DNA of 64,000 nt, from NCBI GenBank assembly GCA_963782415.1, contig CAWAJT010000002.1:124001-188000 (forward strand), read 5' to 3'. Within the stretch, counting starts at the first letter, position 1; the number at the start of each line of letters is the position of its first letter. The DNA comes from Bog-473 sp963782415 (lineage in GTDB: Bacteria; Actinomycetota; Acidimicrobiia; Acidimicrobiales; RAAP-2). A program made the position numbers and the translations under genes. The notes under the pieces were generated by a model, which saw nothing but the letters and a program-made list of their open reading frames with translations, ran no database searches and was not told where the DNA came from. Of this stretch, positions 62,998 through 64,000 are shown one piece after another.

Positions 62998-64000
62998 GTG
63001 GAAAAGGTTGACCGCCTTAGCATCGACTGCGTGGGTGGGGGTGGACAAGCGCGATCAAGAACTCGATCACGAGCCCGCAGACCATCTCAAATCGGCGTCG
63101 CGATCCTTGTGGTCTGCCTCGCTTGCCTGACGCCGATGATCAAGACTTCCGCTGCCGCCGACACGGCGGTGCCGAGGGTTGCGATCGACGTTCTCCGACT
63201 TCCAGCCCCGCTGCGAAACAACGTCGTACTGACCTCGGTTAGCTGCCCCGACACTCGTTCCTGCGTGGCGGTGGGCGCAGCCGTCGCTCCGTCGAACACT
63301 GGGGGTGCCCCCGGCTTCTGGCCGATCGGCTCACCGGTCATTCTGCATTTTGATGGCCGAACTTGGTCCTCATTCCCTTCGCCTGCCGTACCATCATCCG
63401 GTCTTAACGGCGTGACCTGTGTCTCGCGCACGAACTGTGTGGCCGTCGGAGAGCGGGCGAACTCTCTTGGTGAGGAATCGACCCTGGTCGAGCACTACGC
63501 AGGAACAAAGTGGACAGTCGTGCCGTCGCCAGATTCCTCCGAGTTCCCTCGAAACTCGAACTTCCTCCAAGGCGTTTCTTGCCGATCGGCCGGTCTATGC
63601 ATCGCAGTCGGAGGGGACTACAACGTCAGCGCGGGACGAGCGCAGCAGTATGCACCCTTGATCGAGAGCAGCGTGTCGAGCGGATGGGCCATCACCCCAA
63701 TTAGCCCCTCGGGATCTGGTTGGTTCACTTCGGTGTCATGTTCATCAAGCAGGTGCGTAGCAGTCGGCACTGGAACGGCATCCGGCACCACAGGGACGAA
63801 GACGCCCTGGACAGCCCTCTCCGATGCTGGGTTTGCACTCCGCGGAGTCGCCTGCATCGGCAACGGTCCTTGTGTCGGCGTTGGTCAGCCGCTGCAAGGG
63901 CAGGGCATTTCGGTTGCCTCTCTAGCAGGCGCGAGGTGGAGTGATGCTTCAGTTCCAGGGGCACCCAGCGACGCGGAGACCAACACCTTGAACTCGGTGT
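62998..64000 (+). CDS. Secreted Cys-motif repeat protein (SC-x-CVAVG type), 3' partial
   Basis: The frame is open from GTG 62998 (GTG 63031 also possible) to the right edge without a stop. A basic start (QARSRTRSRARRPSQ), a hydrophobic segment (IGVAILVVCLACLTPMI) and TSAAADT form a signal peptide. The mature part has at least four repeats of about 60 residues built on VSCPDTRSCVAVG, VTCVSRTNCVAVGE, VSCRSAGLCIAVGG and VSCSSSRCVAVGTG, each followed by a W-rich strand such as GTKWTVVPSPD. Proteins of this kind occur in actinobacteria as predicted beta-propeller surface proteins with a paired Cys in each blade. Function unknown. It lies beyond the tRNA remnant and could be carried by an integrated element. 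Confidence 0.7.
   Translation, partial: MEKVDRLSIDCVGGGGQARSRTRSRARRPSQIGVAILVVCLACLTPMIKTSAAADTAVPRVAIDVLRLPAPLRNNVVLTSVSCPDTRSCVAVGAAVAPSNTGGAPGFWPIGSPVILHFDGRTWSSFPSPAVPSSGLNGVTCVSRTNCVAVGERANSLGEESTLVEHYAGTKWTVVPSPDSSEFPRNSNFLQGVSCRSAGLCIAVGGDYNVSAGRAQQYAPLIESSVSSGWAITPISPSGSGWFTSVSCSSSRCVAVGTGTASGTTGTKTPWTALSDAGFALRGVACIGNGPCVGVGQPLQGQGISVASLAGARWSDASVPGAPSDAETNTLNSV

Overview
The window is GC-rich DNA from an actinobacterium. The best fit is a member of class Acidimicrobiia. The block at 45701-51821 (tRNA-Leu(CAG), fhaA, fhaB, pstP, pknB, a pabA/trpG-type amidotransferase and crgA) is the actinobacterial phospho-signalling/division cluster. The 'YWLVASDGGIFSYGDA'-type repeats seen in four secreted proteins are, from general knowledge, common in Acidimicrobiia. 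The class assignment is inference; no rRNA or ribosomal protein gene is present to confirm it.

Layout. 330-1466: a two-domain dCTP deaminase. 1743-5466: surface proteins, namely a chaplin-like protein made of Cys-x13-Cys modules and split by an in-frame TAG, and two membrane-anchored low-complexity proteins. 5593-12894: an aldo/keto reductase, an acyl-CoA synthetase, RNase D, a degenerate GGDEF protein, a small unknown protein, and a divergent NarL-type regulator/histidine kinase pair. 13031-17152: two secreted paralogues (repeat domain plus GH26-like glycosidase), each behind a cyclic-di-GMP-I (GEMM-I) type riboswitch. 17211-33683: a Wzx/Wzy-type exopolysaccharide locus (DUF4012 protein, LAFTG-anchored small protein, polyprenyl glycosylphosphotransferase, several glycosyltransferases, O-antigen ligase-like polymerase, Wzz/BY-kinase fusion, flippase, tandem alpha/beta hydrolase, MFS transporter). 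33760-41204: an amidohydrolase, a metallophosphoesterase, and a probable cAMP-related group (cNMP-binding-fold protein, membrane protein, soluble-adenylyl-cyclase-like protein). 41248-45516: a GT4 glycosyltransferase, a polysaccharide deacetylase and an SGNH hydrolase, the last two carrying the same repeat domain. 45701-51821: tRNA-Leu and the fha-pstP-pknB-pabA-crgA cluster. 51876-62601: thiolase, PaaI-type thioesterase, ComF-like phosphoribosyltransferase, KdpD-like sensor fragment, KimA-like permease fused to an OB-fold, SDR, pirin, aldo/keto reductase, secreted alpha/beta hydrolase. 62662-64000: a 3' tRNA-Val remnant that looks like an attachment site, then a secreted Cys-motif repeat protein running off the edge.

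How the genes fit together. Much of the window builds, anchors or trims the cell surface. The polysaccharide locus would assemble, flip and polymerise a glycan. The repeat-domain enzymes (two GH26-like, one deacetylase, one SGNH) could modify it outside the cell. The riboswitches suggest that second-messenger level sets GH26 expression.

Reliability. At least seven genes carry a single frameshift that is repaired by adding or removing one or a few bases, and one more carries an in-frame stop. This density, in genes with otherwise intact domains, points to indel errors in the assembly rather than mass gene decay. Coordinates of these genes span the repaired gene unless stated otherwise.
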